Shown here in pieces: positions 17,014 through 25,760 of a stretch of DNA of 62,930 bases (the first letter of the stretch is position 1; each line of letters starts with the position of its first letter). Where the stretch lies: contig JAGBBE010000115.1 in NCBI GenBank assembly GCA_017938645.1, positions 1 to 62,930 on the forward strand, in the 5' to 3' direction. Made by a program: the position numbers and the translations under genes. The notes under the pieces are model-generated. The model was not told the origin of the DNA. It was given only the letters and a program-made list of their open reading frames with translations, and searched no databases. The DNA comes from Clostridia bacterium. GTDB lineage: Bacteria > Bacillota_A > Clostridia > Christensenellales > Aristaeellaceae.

Positions 17014-18521
17014 AGCTTATTCATCTCCTCAAGCTGTTCGGGTGTGATGCCGTCGAGTTCGGCAGGATCGTAGGAGCGCTGGCCGTAGCGCTGCTCGATG
17101 ACGCGCTTGCCGCCGGACGCGGAGGGCGCTGCGGCGGGCTTTTTGGTCAACTCCGCCAGATGACGCTCATGCGACAGGCGGGCTTCTTCGACATTGGCGA
17201 TGCTTTCGTCGTGCCAGGAGGAGAGCAGCTTGTGCATGTACTGCATGGGCTTGGCTGTGCCCCGGGCAAATTCGGCGGAGAGCTCGATGAGCGCCTGCGG
17301 CATATGCCAGTCGCTTTGCCACTGCTTGAGACGGCTGCGGTTGTCCAGCGTGCAGCCGCCCGTGGCTCTGGCAATTTCCATGAGTTCGCGGATGCGCGCG
17401 TTGAGAACCTCCACCTCTGCAAGGTATTCATTGACGCTTTCGATGGTCGTCAGTCCCTGCGCCGTCCACGAATCCAGCAGTTTGCTTACGTTGTCAATGG
17501 TATGGTTCTTGCTGTGACGAACCACCTCGCGCGCGGCCAGCATGCACAGCTCGTGTCCGCCGTACTGGGCAAGGCTGCGGTATTCCAGGCGCATTCCGTC
17601 GTCGACCACGGCCATGGAAATGCCAAGCGCCTGCAAAAATTCGCGCACGGCGGCCAGCTCGGTCTTTTCATCCAGAAGCACCTTCTGCACATGCTTTTCG
17701 GTGAGCTTCGCGCCCTCCGAACGGCTGTGAAGACCTTCGAGCACCTTATCCAGATAGGCAAAGGTCGGCGAACCCTTGGTGGTTTCCTTGCAGGCCTCGA
17801 TAATGGCCTTGGGCGCAAAGCCCCATTCGCCCGTCCACTTCAGGTAGAGATCCATCTCGTCCATGGACGGATTTCGGCGCAGCCCCAGATGATTGAGCAC
17901 CTTGCGCGCGCCGCGCATGGCGGCCTGAGAACGGCTGAATACCGCTTCGGCCTGCTCCAGCGTTTCCACATGCTGCTCGCAAAGCTCCATGGCGGCCTTC
18001 TGCGCCTCCTTGAAGCTGAAGTTGACGCCGCGCGTGGCAATCATGTGCTGAATGAGCATCAGCACCACCTCAGGGCGCAGATGATACTGCTCCACCCATT
18101 CGTAGGCAAGCACGGTTTCGCCGCCGTGCAGCTTGCGCCGGTCGCCGAAGGCTGCGTAGATGGCCTGTGCAAAGGATTCGTATTCTTCATCGCGGGGCAG
18201 CTGTTCGCGCTCCAGACGGGTCAGGGTGACGGAGGCGAAGCGGTAGCGCGGAGGCTGATCCTGAATGCGCTCCACCAGCCGGCAGCGCTCCCAGTAGCGC
18301 ATGGCGCGCTCGATTTCCGTGCGGTCCAGCTGCAGCGCGCGCGCCATTTCGTCCAGCAGGTCGCCGTCGTCCGCAACGCCGCTGCGGACCCACATCAGCC
18401 CGTACAAATAGACCTTCACATATCCTTCCGGCGCTGCAGGCATAAATTCGCAGAAAAAGGCGTTGGGCACAGAGGTGGCGTCCCATAAAAGCCCGGTGCG
18501 CGCGGTTTCAAAGGTTGACAT
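17010..18521 (-). CDS. DnaD-domain replication initiation protein
   Basis: Primosome-type protein of 503 aa, acting at origin melting or replication restart. The N-terminal winged-helix region (residues about 1-110) contains LLDEMARALQLDRTEIERAMRYWERCRLV. At least two DnaD/DnaB_2 helical repeats follow; FAPKAIIEACKETTKGSPTFAYLDKVLEGL and MPQALIELSAEFARGTAKPMQYMHKLLSSW are the YxxxIL-type repeats of the family. The protein ends RYGQRSYDPAELDGITPEQLEEMNKL. GGAGGA precedes the ATG. First gene of the dnaD-dnaC-arsC-like operon, with promoter 18556-18583. Confidence 0.88.
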   Translation of the reverse strand: MSTFETARTGLLWDATSVPNAFFCEFMPAAPEGYVKVYLYGLMWVRSGVADDGDLLDEMARALQLDRTEIERAMRYWERCRLVERIQDQPPRYRFASVTLTRLEREQLPRDEEYESFAQAIYAAFGDRRKLHGGETVLAYEWVEQYHLRPEVVLMLIQHMIATRGVNFSFKEAQKAAMELCEQHVETLEQAEAVFSRSQAAMRGARKVLNHLGLRRNPSMDEMDLYLKWTGEWGFAPKAIIEACKETTKGSPTFAYLDKVLEGLHSRSEGAKLTEKHVQKVLLDEKTELAAVREFLQALGISMAVVDDGMRLEYRSLAQYGGHELCMLAAREVVRHSKNHTIDNVSKLLDSWTAQGLTTIESVNEYLAEVEVLNARIRELMEIARATGGCTLDNRSRLKQWQSDWHMPQALIELSAEFARGTAKPMQYMHKLLSSWHDESIANVEEARLSHERHLAELTKKPAAAPSASGGKRVIEQRYGQRSYDPAELDGITPEQLEEMNKL

Positions 18522-18555
18522 ACGTTTCTTTCCTCCAAATGGATCGGTACGTTTC

Positions 18556-18583
18556 AGTATATCACAGATTCAGCCCCTTGCAA
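18556..18583 (-). promoter_or_regulatory. Promoter of the dnaD-dnaC-like operon
   Basis: On the minus strand TTGCAA (18578-18583), 16-base spacer, TATACT (18556-18561). The -35 hexamer is self-complementary and is shared with the divergent promoter reading right. Confidence 0.75.
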
Positions 18584-18606
18584 AGCTCGGCGGAGACTGT
18601 TATACT
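18578..18606 (+). promoter_or_regulatory. Promoter of the DUF3795 / acetyltransferase operon
   Basis: TTGCAA (18578-18583), 17-base spacer, TATACT (18601-18606), about 35 bases before the ATG at 18641. It uses the same palindromic -35 box as the dnaD-side promoter. Confidence 0.78.
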
Positions 18607-18640
18607 CAGGATAACGGCTCAAAAAGGAGTGAATAACCAT

Positions 18641-18904
18641 ATGGTGGAATCCCGCTGCGGTCTGTTGTGCAGTGAATGCAAGTGGAAGGAAATCATGAAA
18701 TGCGAGGGCTGCCTGAAGATCAAGAAGCCCTTCTGGGATAAGAAATGCCCCATTAAGAACTGCGTGGAGGGCAAGGGCAAGCAGCACTGCGGCCAGTGCG
18801 ACCGCTTCCCCTGCAAGCAGCTTCACGAGTTCGCTTTTGACCCCGCGACCAACAGCGAGGGAACGCGCATCGAACAGCTCACCGACTGGAAAAACGAGGA
18901 GTGA
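18641..18904 (+). CDS. DUF3795 cysteine-rich protein
   Basis: Small protein of 87 aa with ten cysteines arranged as CGLLCSECKW, CEGCLK, KCPIKNC and HCGQCDRFPC, the pattern of the DUF3795 family; probably zinc- or iron-sulfur-binding. AAAAAGGAGT lies well placed before the ATG at 18641; upstream extensions of the frame have no site and would cross the promoter. The next gene begins five bases after the stop, so it is co-transcribed with the Eis-like acetyltransferase. Biochemical function of the family is not established. Confidence 0.85.
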   Translation: MVESRCGLLCSECKWKEIMKCEGCLKIKKPFWDKKCPIKNCVEGKGKQHCGQCDRFPCKQLHEFAFDPATNSEGTRIEQLTDWKNEE

Positions 18905-18909
18905 CGCAC

Positions 18910-20052
18910 ATGCATCAGGTGGAACGTCTCACGGTCAACGATTACGAGGAAGTTCTGGACGTCATGAACCGTGCCTTTACCACGCCCACGCATGTGGCGG
19001 ATTTTGAAAAGCATCTGCCCATCATGTGGACGCGCGAGCATGACTATATGGCGCGTCATTTTGGCATCCGCGAGAATGGGAAGCTGATCGCCGTGGTAGG
19101 CGTGTATCCGCTGCCGGTGAACATTGCCGGTCACGAGCTGATGTTTTCCACCATGGGCAACATCGGTACGCTGCAGGAAGCGCGCGGCAAGGGCTGCATG
19201 AAGGCGCTTCTTGCCGCTGCCATGGAGGAGCTCGACCGCATCGGTGCGGACGCATCCCGTCTGGGCGGCCTGCGCTCGCGCTATAACCGCTATGGCTATG
19301 ATCACGCGGGCGTAACCTATCATTTTACGCTGACGAAGCGCAATGTGGAGGAAAATCCTCCGGCGAAGAAGCTGACGCTCAAACTCATCGAGCAGGACGA
19401 TACCGAGACTGTGGCCTTTGCGCGCACCTGTCAGCAGCGCGGCGGCGTGTACGCGCTGCGCCAGACGCATCTGGATTTCTACATGAGCATGCGCGCATGG
19501 GAGCATCAGCCCTATCTGGCGGTGGATGAAAACGGCGAACCTGCCGGTTATGTGTGCCTGTCTCCGGACGGCAAGGCTGCTGCCGAGGCTGGCAGCAGGG
19601 AAGGCGTGAATGTGCTGGACGTCATTGCCGCTGCTCTTTTGCATAATGATGTCCCCGCAGTGCGCTTCCAGCTGTCTCCCGCCGATCAGGAACAGGTGCA
19701 GGCCGCCTTCAGCATCTGCGAAGGCTGGAACCTCCAGCCCGCCAGCATGTTCAAGATCATCAACTGGGACCGCGTAACGCAGGCGCTGTTCGACCTTGCA
19801 TGCTCCATGCGTCCCATGGCGGACGGCACCGCCATCATCGCCATCAGGGAGTGGGGCAATCTGAAAATCACCGTCAAGGAGCAAAAGGCCGTGGTAGAGC
19901 GCACAGAGGAAGCGGCGGAACTGACCATGGATCACCGCACCGCCACCCAGATGCTCTTCGGCCCCCTGCAGCCGGTGATCTATCCCGCTGGCTCGGTACT
20001 GAGCGCATGGCTCCCGCTGCCCCTCGGCTGGAACGGCCAGGACCGCGTCTGA
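18910..20052 (+). CDS. GNAT acetyltransferase with SCP2-like C-terminus (Eis-like)
   Basis: Protein of 380 aa with two fused GNAT folds and a C-terminal sterol-carrier-like domain, the Eis architecture. In the first domain GNIGTLQEARGKGCMKALLAAAM holds the acetyl-CoA loop, followed by LGGLRSRYNRYGY. The central domain begins near EDDTETVAFAR-like residues, and the last 90 residues match the SCP2-like end. Eis-type proteins acetylate amines such as aminoglycosides or protein lysines; the substrate here is not known. ATG 18910 is chosen over GTG 18901 because GAGGAG ends just before the latter. Confidence 0.85.
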   Translation: MHQVERLTVNDYEEVLDVMNRAFTTPTHVADFEKHLPIMWTREHDYMARHFGIRENGKLIAVVGVYPLPVNIAGHELMFSTMGNIGTLQEARGKGCMKALLAAAMEELDRIGADASRLGGLRSRYNRYGYDHAGVTYHFTLTKRNVEENPPAKKLTLKLIEQDDTETVAFARTCQQRGGVYALRQTHLDFYMSMRAWEHQPYLAVDENGEPAGYVCLSPDGKAAAEAGSREGVNVLDVIAAALLHNDVPAVRFQLSPADQEQVQAAFSICEGWNLQPASMFKIINWDRVTQALFDLACSMRPMADGTAIIAIREWGNLKITVKEQKAVVERTEEAAELTMDHRTATQMLFGPLQPVIYPAGSVLSAWLPLPLGWNGQDRV

Positions 20053-20090
20053 TAATAAAAGAACAAATCTGAATCAGGAATGATCAACAT

Positions 20091-20124
20091 CCCCGGCTTT
20101 CGCATGAGCGAGAGCCGGGGTTTT
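20091..20124 (+). terminator. Terminator after the Eis-like gene
   Basis: CCCCGGCT ... AGCCGGGG with inner TCGC/GCGA pairing, followed by TTTT. It separates this operon from the LplBC-type importer. The remaining 20125-20341 holds only a promoter and an untranslated leader. Confidence 0.88.
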
Positions 20125-20228
20125 CAGTGAGCAAGACCATTGCTTCCGGAATTTTATACTTAAAAGCGAGAATGCAACAAATAAATGGAAATACAGACCT
20201 GAAAACAGGTGGCTCAAATACGCATTTA

Positions 20229-20257
20229 TTGACAAACCATCAAAGGCGGCATAAAAT
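20229..20257 (+). promoter_or_regulatory. Promoter of the LplB/LplC importer operon
   Basis: TTGACA (20229-20234), 17-base spacer, TAAAAT (20252-20257). Confidence 0.85.
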
Positions 20258-20289
20258 TATTGATATAAATGACTGGAAAAAAGTTAATG

Positions 20290-20308
20290 TGCTTTGCCGA
20301 GCAAAGCA
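20290..20308 (+). promoter_or_regulatory. Leader hairpin of the LplB operon
   Basis: TGCTTTGC, loop CGA, GCAAAGCA: an 8-bp perfect stem about 30 bases after the expected transcription start. It is followed by a U-rich stretch (TGTTTTATTTT) ahead of the ribosome-binding site. It may be an attenuator or a 5' stabilising hairpin. Confidence 0.45.
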
Positions 20309-20341
20309 TCTGTTTTATTTTCGCAGAAAGAAGGAAAAATG

Positions 20342-21283
20342 ATGAAATCAGCTGTTCAAAATACTCCGGCGAGCAGGCTCAGAAAAACGTACCGGTATTT
20401 ACAGCAGAACTGGCAGCTGTATCTGCTTTTCCTGCCGGTGGTTGTTTATTTTGTCATATTCCATTATATGCCTATGGTGGGCCTTCAGATTGCCTTTAAA
20501 AACTACTCCTTCCGCCGCGGAATCTGGGAAAGCCCGTGGGTTGGTTTTATTCATTTTGAGCGCTTTTTCAACAGCTACTATGCCGGGCAGACCATCTACA
20601 ACACGCTCATGCTCAGCGTGTATTCGCTGATTGTTCGTACGCCGCTGCCGGTTATACTGGCTCTGCTGATGAACGAAGTGCGTTCCAACGCTTTCCGCCG
20701 CACCGTGCAGACGGTTACCTATGCGCCGTACTTTATCTCCACGGTCGTTATGTGCTCGATGATTATGCTGTTTCTTTCGCCCGATTCGGGTCTGTTAAAC
20801 AACATCATTGCGGCTCTGGGCGGCGAAAAACAATATTTCATGGGCAATCCGGCGTACTTCAAAACCATCTACGTACTGTCGGCCACATGGCAGTATACGG
20901 GCTGGGATGCGGTCATCTACATGGCGGCGCTTTCCGGCATTGATCCGCAGCTGCACGAGGCTGCCATGATCGACGGTGCGGGTCGCTTCCGCCGGATCTG
21001 GCATATCAACATCCCCGGCATCATGCCCACCATCATCATTCTGCTTATCATGGCCTGCGGTACGCTGATGAGCGTAGGCTTTGAAAAGATCTTCCTGCTG
21101 CAGAACGACCTGAACCGTTCTTCCTCCGACGTTATTTCCACGCTCGTCTACCGTCAGGGCTTCGAACAGCGCGACTTCAGCTATTCCACGGCCGTCAACT
21201 TGTTCAACTCGGTTGTCAACTGCATTCTGCTGATTCTTGTGAACACCATTTCCCGCAAGGTTAGCGACACGAGTCTTTGGTGA
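20342..21283 (+). CDS. Carbohydrate ABC transporter permease (LplB-like)
   Basis: Inner-membrane permease of the oligosaccharide (CUT1, LplB) class, 313 aa, six transmembrane segments (first is LYLLFLPVVVYFVIFHYMPM). The cytoplasmic EAA loop reads EAAMIDGAGRFRRIWHINIPGI, the docking site for the ATPase. ATG 20342 is six bases from AAGGA; 20339 is the alternative. It is followed by an LplC-like partner and a binding protein, but no ATPase, so a shared MsmX/UgpC-type ATPase encoded elsewhere must energise it. LplB/YtcQ systems usually import complex or acidic oligosaccharides. Confidence 0.92.
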   Translation: MKSAVQNTPASRLRKTYRYLQQNWQLYLLFLPVVVYFVIFHYMPMVGLQIAFKNYSFRRGIWESPWVGFIHFERFFNSYYAGQTIYNTLMLSVYSLIVRTPLPVILALLMNEVRSNAFRRTVQTVTYAPYFISTVVMCSMIMLFLSPDSGLLNNIIAALGGEKQYFMGNPAYFKTIYVLSATWQYTGWDAVIYMAALSGIDPQLHEAAMIDGAGRFRRIWHINIPGIMPTIIILLIMACGTLMSVGFEKIFLLQNDLNRSSSDVISTLVYRQGFEQRDFSYSTAVNLFNSVVNCILLILVNTISRKVSDTSLW

Positions 21284-21294
21284 GGTGATTGAAC

Positions 21295-22194
21295 ATGAAA
21301 AAAAACGGTCGCAAGCCTACTTCCCGAGGTGACAAAATTTTCGATTTCTTCGTCTATTTCACGCTGATTGTGGTCATGTTCACCATCCTGTATCCGCTGT
21401 ACTTTGTCGTTATCGCATCCTTCAGCGATCCGATGCAGGTGATCACCGGTAAAGTGCTGTGGAAGCCCATCAACTTCAACACCGAAAGCTACCGTCTTGT
21501 GTTCAAGGATTCCCGCGTCATGACTGGCTACCGCAACACGATTCTATATACCGCTGCAGGTACGCTGGTAAACATACTCATGTCCATTGCCGCCGCTTAT
21601 CCGATGTCCCGCAGAAACCTCAAGGGCAAGAAAATCGGTCTGGCCATGATGCTGTTCACCATGTTCTTCTCGGGCGGCATGATTCCCGTCTATATTACCA
21701 TCAGCGATCTGAAGCTGCTTGATACCTTCTGGGTCATGATCCTTCCCAATGCCATTTCGGTATACAACGTAATGATCATGCGCACCTATTTCTCCACCTC
21801 GATTCCATACGAACTGGAGGAAGCCGCCATGATCGACGGCGCAACGCCCATGAAGATTCTGAGGTCTGTGGTGCTGCCGCTGTCGAAATCCATTCTGGCG
21901 GTCATGGTTCTGTTCTATGCCGTTTCGCACTGGAATTCCTATTTCAACGCATTGCTCTACCTGTCTGATGCGGAACGTTTTCCGCTGCAGCTCATTCTTC
22001 GCGCCATCCTCATTCAGAGTCAGGCTTCGGAGGAAAGCTTCGCAGGTATCGGCAATACTTACAACCGCATGCTCCTGAGCGAGACAATGAAATACGCGCT
22101 GATCATCGTCTCCTCTGTACCGGTTCTGGTTCTTTACCCCTTCCTGCAGAAATATTTTGTCAAGGGCGTAATGATCGGATCCGTCAAGGGATAA
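21295..22194 (+). CDS. Carbohydrate ABC transporter permease (LplC/YtcP-like)
   Basis: Second CUT1 permease subunit, 299 aa, six transmembrane segments. The EAA loop is EEAAMIDGATPMKILRSVVLPL. Start at 21295 after GAGGTGA; the TTG at 21289 directly abuts that site. It begins 11 bases after the LplB-like gene and is co-transcribed with it. It forms the heterodimeric pore with the LplB-like subunit. Confidence 0.92.
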   Translation: MKKNGRKPTSRGDKIFDFFVYFTLIVVMFTILYPLYFVVIASFSDPMQVITGKVLWKPINFNTESYRLVFKDSRVMTGYRNTILYTAAGTLVNILMSIAAAYPMSRRNLKGKKIGLAMMLFTMFFSGGMIPVYITISDLKLLDTFWVMILPNAISVYNVMIMRTYFSTSIPYELEEAAMIDGATPMKILRSVVLPLSKSILAVMVLFYAVSHWNSYFNALLYLSDAERFPLQLILRAILIQSQASEESFAGIGNTYNRMLLSETMKYALIIVSSVPVLVLYPFLQKYFVKGVMIGSVKG

Positions 22195-22236
22195 TCGTGG
22201 CAGATGCCATGACCATATAAAAAAGGAGGTACCCCA

Positions 22237-23829
22237 ATGAAAAAGACCCTGTCTCTGGTAATGATTCTGTGCATTCTTCTGGGCGTATGCGGCAATGCAT
22301 TTGCTTATGAAGATCCCATCCCGTTCCAGGGAACCTTCCCGATCACGCAGGAACCCATTGAACTCAATGCATTCACCACTGACGTATACTACAAGCAGTG
22401 CGACTTCAACGATGTTGTTCTGTGGGATCACATGAAGGAACTGACTGGCATGGACTTCACCTTCGAAGCCTATGATTCCAACGACATCAACGAAAAGTTC
22501 TCCCTCATGCTCACCCGTCCCGATGAAGAACTGCCCGACGTGCTCTTCCGCGTGGATCAGAGCCAGGCTCAGGTGCAGCAGCTGGTTGACGAAGGCGTCA
22601 TCGTTCCCATCACCGACCTCCTGCCCGAGTATGCTCCCCACTTCTGGTACCAGATCGAAAAGAATCCCGCCCTCAAGGCCTTCCTGACCATGAACGACGG
22701 CGAGATCTACGGCATGTCCGAGCTCCACTACGCCAAGAACTACCTCACCAGCCCCGTGTTTATCCACGGCGAATGGATGAAGGCTCTGGGCTATGACAAA
22801 GTGCCCGAAGACACCGAAGAGTTCAAGCAGATGCTGATCAAGTTCCGCGACTCTGATCTCAACGGCAACGGTGAGAAGGACGAAGTCGGTCTGATCGCTA
22901 CCAGCCTGGACAGCCTGCTTCGTATGTTCTACGGCGCTTTCGGCGTGAACAACTGCGGCCGCTCCAGCCTGTACCTCGACAGGGATGACTCCGGCGCCCT
23001 GCGCTTCATCCCTGCCAGCGAGAACTACCGCAAGATGCTTGCCTACATCAACGAGCTGTATGAAGAAGGCCTGATCTACGAAGAAATCTTCTCCTCCAGC
23101 ATCGCCAAGATGACCGCTGTGGGCGAGCAGAACCGCGTGCTCATCGGCAAGGGCAGCCTGCACTACCTGGGTGCCAACAACCGTGAGAACTATATCGGCA
23201 TGGACACCATCCTCAAGGGTCCCGACGGCTATCAGAAGAACGCAGATATCTGCAATCCTCTGGGAGCGCAGAACACCTTCTTCACCATCAACAACGACCA
23301 CATCAAAGAATCCCTGCAGTTCTTTGATTACTTCTACAGCCGCGAAGGCTGCACCCTGTACTTCATGGGCTTCGAAGGCATCACCTATGAGTACGACGAG
23401 AACGGCGATCCCTGGTTCAACGACTATGTCAACAAGAACCCCGACGGCCTGATCAACGAAGAAGTCATCAGCTCCTATGTCTGCTGGGGCGGCGCTGGCA
23501 ACCCCACCTTCTACGAAGACAAGACCTTCGGCAACAACTTCTATACTCCCATGGAGAGCGAAGTCTGCGCAGCTCGTCTGGGCGCTGCTGTGACCGAAGT
23601 CTGGGGCGAGTTCAACTACACCTCTGAAGAGTATGCCAAGCTGGCCATCCTTGAGAGCGACGTGCAGACCTACGTCAAGGATATGCGCGCCAAGTTCCTC
23701 ACCGGCGACGTTGAACTCAACGACGCCAACTGGGACAGCTACATCGCCACTCTGAACCAGATGAAGCTGGAAGACCTGATGAAGATCTACCAGAGCGGTC
23801 TGGAGCGTTACGAAGCTTCCTCCAAGTAA
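22237..23829 (+). CDS. Extracellular solute-binding protein (family 1, LplA-like)
   Basis: Secreted receptor of 530 aa for the preceding permeases. A 23-residue signal peptide ends near GNAFA|YE; the single Cys at about residue 18 lies in LGVC, a poor lipobox, so lipid anchoring is doubtful. The mature protein has the long family-1 architecture, with GDGEIYGMSELHYA-like and DLNGNGEKDEVGLIA segments; the latter resembles the Ca-binding loop typical of LplA-type receptors. AAAAGGAGG precedes the ATG. Codon choice is strongly biased, suggesting high expression. Ligand unknown. Confidence 0.9.
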   Translation: MKKTLSLVMILCILLGVCGNAFAYEDPIPFQGTFPITQEPIELNAFTTDVYYKQCDFNDVVLWDHMKELTGMDFTFEAYDSNDINEKFSLMLTRPDEELPDVLFRVDQSQAQVQQLVDEGVIVPITDLLPEYAPHFWYQIEKNPALKAFLTMNDGEIYGMSELHYAKNYLTSPVFIHGEWMKALGYDKVPEDTEEFKQMLIKFRDSDLNGNGEKDEVGLIATSLDSLLRMFYGAFGVNNCGRSSLYLDRDDSGALRFIPASENYRKMLAYINELYEEGLIYEEIFSSSIAKMTAVGEQNRVLIGKGSLHYLGANNRENYIGMDTILKGPDGYQKNADICNPLGAQNTFFTINNDHIKESLQFFDYFYSREGCTLYFMGFEGITYEYDENGDPWFNDYVNKNPDGLINEEVISSYVCWGGAGNPTFYEDKTFGNNFYTPMESEVCAARLGAAVTEVWGEFNYTSEEYAKLAILESDVQTYVKDMRAKFLTGDVELNDANWDSYIATLNQMKLEDLMKIYQSGLERYEASSK

Positions 23830-23878
23830 TCAATCTCTTAGCGGAGGCAGACCCGCGCAGGTTCTGCCTTCTCCAATC

Positions 23879-23908
23879 AAAAAAGTCCAGCTTCTGCTGG
23901 ACTTTTTT
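23879..23908 (+). terminator. Terminator of the LplBC operon
   Basis: AAAAAAGTCCAG, six-base loop, CTGGACTTTTTT. A weaker hairpin (AGGCAGA/TCTGCCT, about 23844-23868) precedes it. Confidence 0.92.
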
Positions 23909-23917
23909 GATATGCAA

Positions 23918-23940
23918 AGCCCCGCCGGAATGGCGGGGCT
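23918..23940 (-). terminator. Terminator of the PfkB kinase operon
   Basis: AGCCCCGCC, five-base loop, GGCGGGGCT. On the minus strand it is followed by TTTGC, directly after the kinase stop. Confidence 0.75.
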
Positions 23941-23957
23941 GAATGTGTTTCAGGAGC

Positions 23958-24872
23958 TCAGCGGAAGCGTAGGGCGTTTTCCACGTCGGAGAGGAAGGGC
24001 AGGCCGTCGAGCACATGGCTGTGGCGGACGCTGATGGAGGCGGCCACGTTGGCGAAAGCGACGGCTTCCTCGATGCGGGAACCGGCAGCCAGACGGGTGA
24101 CGAGCGCAGCGCAGAAGGTATCGCCCGCGCCGGTGGTGTCCTGAGCCAGAACGCTCTTGGAGGACAGGCGCTGGATGCGGTCCTTTTCGATGACCATGGC
24201 GCCCTCGCTGCCCAGCGTGATGACGGCGGTGGGCAGACCGGCGGCCTGATAGGCCTCGGCCAGGGAGTCGACGGTGGTGCGCTCGGGCATGCCAAGCAGG
24301 GTCGCGGCTTCCTGACGGTTGGGGATCAGGAGGCTGAAGCGGCGCAGGATGTTCAGCGGAATGGGCTTGGCGGGAGCAGTGTTGAGCACCACGGGAATGT
24401 TGTGCTTTTCGGCAACGTCCAGCGCGGCCTCGACGGTTTCGAGGGGGCATTCCAACTGCAGGAGGATCATATCGCAGGAAGAGAGGGCTTCCTCGGCGTC
24501 CAGCACGTCCTGACGGCACAGATCGCCGGAAGCACCGGCGTACACGGTGATCTGGTTGTCGCCGGCGGCGTCGGTGAGGATGGTGGCAAAGGCGGTGGCT
24601 TTGTCGCTCCACTTGACCATGGGGCTCACGCCTTCCTTGCCCAGACGATCCAGACACTGACGGCCGAAATCATCGCGGCCCAGGCAGGTCAGGTAGAGAA
24701 CTTCGGCGCCCAGCCTGCGGGCGGCCACAGCCTGATTGTAGCCCTTTCCGCCGGGCTCCATGAACAGGGAATCCGCGCCGAGGGTTTCGCCGGGTTCGTG
24801 GAAGTGATCCACCTCAAAAAATGCAGACTGGCCAGACAGACCGATGACACCGAGTTTGACAGACTTTTCCAT
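23958..24872 (-). CDS. PfkB-family carbohydrate kinase (ribokinase-like)
   Basis: Cytoplasmic sugar kinase of 304 aa. The N-terminal PfkB signature is GGKGYNQAVAARRLGAEV (about residues 42-59). The C-terminal signature DTTGAGDTFCAALV contains the catalytic base Asp in GAGD. ATP-dependent phosphorylation of a sugar is certain in type; ribokinase is the closest class, but the substrate is not proven. GGAGGG lies before the ATG, which is 4 bases after the stop of the SIS-domain gene. Together the two may phosphorylate and isomerise a sugar brought in by one of the neighbouring importers. Confidence 0.9.
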   Translation of the reverse strand: MEKSVKLGVIGLSGQSAFFEVDHFHEPGETLGADSLFMEPGGKGYNQAVAARRLGAEVLYLTCLGRDDFGRQCLDRLGKEGVSPMVKWSDKATAFATILTDAAGDNQITVYAGASGDLCRQDVLDAEEALSSCDMILLQLECPLETVEAALDVAEKHNIPVVLNTAPAKPIPLNILRRFSLLIPNRQEAATLLGMPERTTVDSLAEAYQAAGLPTAVITLGSEGAMVIEKDRIQRLSSKSVLAQDTTGAGDTFCAALVTRLAAGSRIEEAVAFANVAASISVRHSHVLDGLPFLSDVENALRFR

Positions 24873-24876
24873 TGTG

Positions 24877-25626
24877 TTATCCCTCCATGTACGGATCCAG
24901 CAGACGCACGCGCTGCCTGTATTGTTGAATCAGATGTTTGTTCTTTTCGGGGCCGCCTTCGACGTTGCCGGAGGTGAATACCGGCGGCTCGAAGCCGTTT
25001 TGCGCCATGAGTTCAACCGCTTCCACTACCATGCATTCCATCAGCGTTGCGGTGACGACGGTGGACACCGGGCCTGTGGAAACGCTGGTTCCTTCGGCCG
25101 TTACGCAGGCATCGCCGTGGGGCGCGAAGTTGTCCAGCCACAGATCGCCGCATTCGAACAGACGTTTTCCGCTGGAATGGCGGCTTTTGTCCTCTGCGTA
25201 GGAGGACGAAGTGAGGCAGATCACCTTTGCGCCGAGCGCTTTGGCGTGCAGGGCTGCATCCACCGGGCCGGGATTGATGCCGGAGGTGGAAAGAACGATG
25301 GCGACATCCTTGTCGGTGATGCCGTAGCGGTCGAGCATGGCGGGCGTGATGCCCTCGGTTTTTTCCATGGTGCTGGAGCGCACGGCGCTCTTGTGCAGCA
25401 TGATGTCCTCTTCCAGCACGGCGCTTACACAGGCCAGACCGCCTGCGCGGTAGAACAGCTCCTCGGCCAGCATGTGCGAGTGGCCGCAGCCGAATACAAA
25501 GATCACGCCGCCCTGCTGGATGCTGTTGGCCATCAGGCGCGCCGCTTCCATGATTTTGTCCTCCTGCGCCGTGACGGCCTTTTCCGTCAGCGCACGGACA
25601 GTTTCGTAATACTGCTTGTACAGCAT
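24877..25626 (-). CDS. SIS-domain protein (UPF0309-like sugar-phosphate isomerase/binding)
   Basis: Protein of 249 aa with a single SIS (sugar isomerase) domain. FVFGCGHSHMLAEELFYRAGG and VAIVLSTSGINPGPVDAALHAKALGAKVI are the phosphosugar-binding strands of the fold, and the whole sequence resembles the UPF0309 family. It binds phosphosugars; whether it isomerises or acts on amino-sugar phosphates is open. First gene of the operon with the PfkB kinase. AAAGGAGAAT stands before the ATG, and a moderate promoter is at 25680-25708. Confidence 0.85.
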   Translation of the reverse strand: MLYKQYYETVRALTEKAVTAQEDKIMEAARLMANSIQQGGVIFVFGCGHSHMLAEELFYRAGGLACVSAVLEEDIMLHKSAVRSSTMEKTEGITPAMLDRYGITDKDVAIVLSTSGINPGPVDAALHAKALGAKVICLTSSSYAEDKSRHSSGKRLFECGDLWLDNFAPHGDACVTAEGTSVSTGPVSTVVTATLMECMVVEAVELMAQNGFEPPVFTSGNVEGGPEKNKHLIQQYRQRVRLLDPYMEG

Positions 25627-25679
25627 TGCAATTCTCCTTTGTGCTGAGCTTTCTTGTCAAAAATGAAAACTCATCTATT

Positions 25680-25708
25680 ATCATACCTCATTTTTTGCAT
25701 CTTGTACA
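25680..25708 (-). promoter_or_regulatory. Probable promoter of the SIS/PfkB operon
   Basis: On the minus strand TGTACA (25703-25708), 17-base spacer, TATGAT (25680-25685). The -35 matches the consensus at four of six positions. Confidence 0.5.
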
Positions 25709-25710
25709 GA

Positions 25711-25751
25711 AAAAAACACGCAGAACGTTTGACTCGTTCCGCGTGTTTTTT
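25711..25751 (-). terminator. Terminator of the SH3-protein gene
   Basis: AAAAAACACGC pairs with GCGTGTTTTTT, with inner GAACG/CGTTC pairing. On the minus strand it ends in a T-tract right after the SH3-protein stop. Confidence 0.85.
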
Positions 25752-25760
25752 GGGTGAAAT

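Noticed and set aside
20127..20342. 71-codon open frame before the LplB-like gene
   Set aside because: It starts in the terminator tail without a ribosome-binding site and crosses the promoter 20229-20257.
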